Assembly: GCF_014204935.1 (NCBI RefSeq)
Contig: NZ_JACHMJ010000001.1
Coordinates: 3,472,001 to 3,536,000, forward strand
DNA: 64,000 bases
Source: Conyzicola lurida
Lineage (GTDB): Bacteria; Actinomycetota; Actinomycetes; Actinomycetales; Microbacteriaceae
Reading direction: 5' to 3'
The notes under the pieces are model-generated. The model was not told where the DNA came from. It was given only the letters and a program-made list of their open reading frames with translations, and ran no database searches. This document shows positions 63,927 to 64,000 of this stretch, piece by piece; position 1 is the stretch's first letter, and each line of letters opens with the position of its first letter. Made by a program: the position numbers and the translations under genes.

Positions 63927-64000
63927 GGTGTGCCCCGAACGGGTTACACGGGTCGATGGCCGGGTATCACGGCGGCTAATCACTTCCCTAAGCTTGGCTT

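Overview
The window is about 69% G+C, densely packed, and rich in GTG starts. It carries actinobacterial hallmark genes: a DUF3073 protein, a septum-formation domain protein, a YhgE/Pip exporter, PurS with the short PurL, and a protein of the sterol-carrier family beside purF. This points to a chromosomal segment of a free-living Actinomycetota, most likely Microbacteriaceae (Micrococcales). I see no rRNA, tRNA, CRISPR array, insertion sequence or prophage, so this is core chromosome rather than an island. Layout: 1-5 kb holds a two-component system cut by the left edge, a DUF6421-like protein, an AlkD-type repair protein, an alpha/beta hydrolase and an AEC transporter. 6-9.4 kb holds an aldo/keto reductase, a tail-anchored unknown, exonuclease III and pyrE. 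9.4-13.8 kb is a block of envelope proteins of unknown function. 13.8-16.1 kb holds a HAD phosphatase overlapping an orphan DNA methyltransferase, then a SpoU-type RNA methyltransferase. 16.2-20.2 kb is a TetR / Walker-A-less ABC-like / YhgE-Pip operon, divergent from an RDD membrane protein across a perfect 10+10 bp palindrome. 20.2-41.8 kb is a purine region (purA, purL, purQ, purS, purC, purD, purF, purM) interleaved with Ohr, GNATs, a DMT exporter, chorismate mutase, MscS, a kinase, a serine hydrolase, an SDR, a VOC protein and a fasciclin lipoprotein. The order purL, purQ-purS, purC, purD, sterol-carrier protein, purF, purM, DUF3073 resembles what I recall of the Mycobacterium tuberculosis Rv0772-Rv0810 region. 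42-47 kb holds a FAD oxidoreductase with a repeat-built tail, a CrcB pair and a KimA-like potassium permease. 47-54.6 kb is a regulatory stretch: a sigma region-4-like mini protein, PadR with DUF4097, a MerR/TipA activator, an LCP ligase, and a MocR regulator divergent from YczE plus a 36-residue membrane peptide. 54.7-64 kb holds an RND efflux pump, NUDIX, GNAT, a DEAD-box helicase with a 300-residue repetitive N-terminus, a tandem NTF2-like pair and a secreted alkaline phosphatase behind a four-repeat PHO box. The purine genes supply seven of the steps to IMP plus the first committed step to AMP; PurL, PurQ and PurS together form the three-subunit FGAM synthetase. Two window-wide patterns matter for reading everything else. 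First, about 28 genes, mostly first in a transcript, have a TANNNT-like hexamer ending 5-8 nt (usually 6) before the start codon, the signature of leaderless mRNAs; I used it to settle several starts. Second, a dispersed repeat with core TGAGCCTGTCGAA occurs as intergenic hairpins and also in frame inside genes, where it encodes EPVEA/EPVEG peptides.
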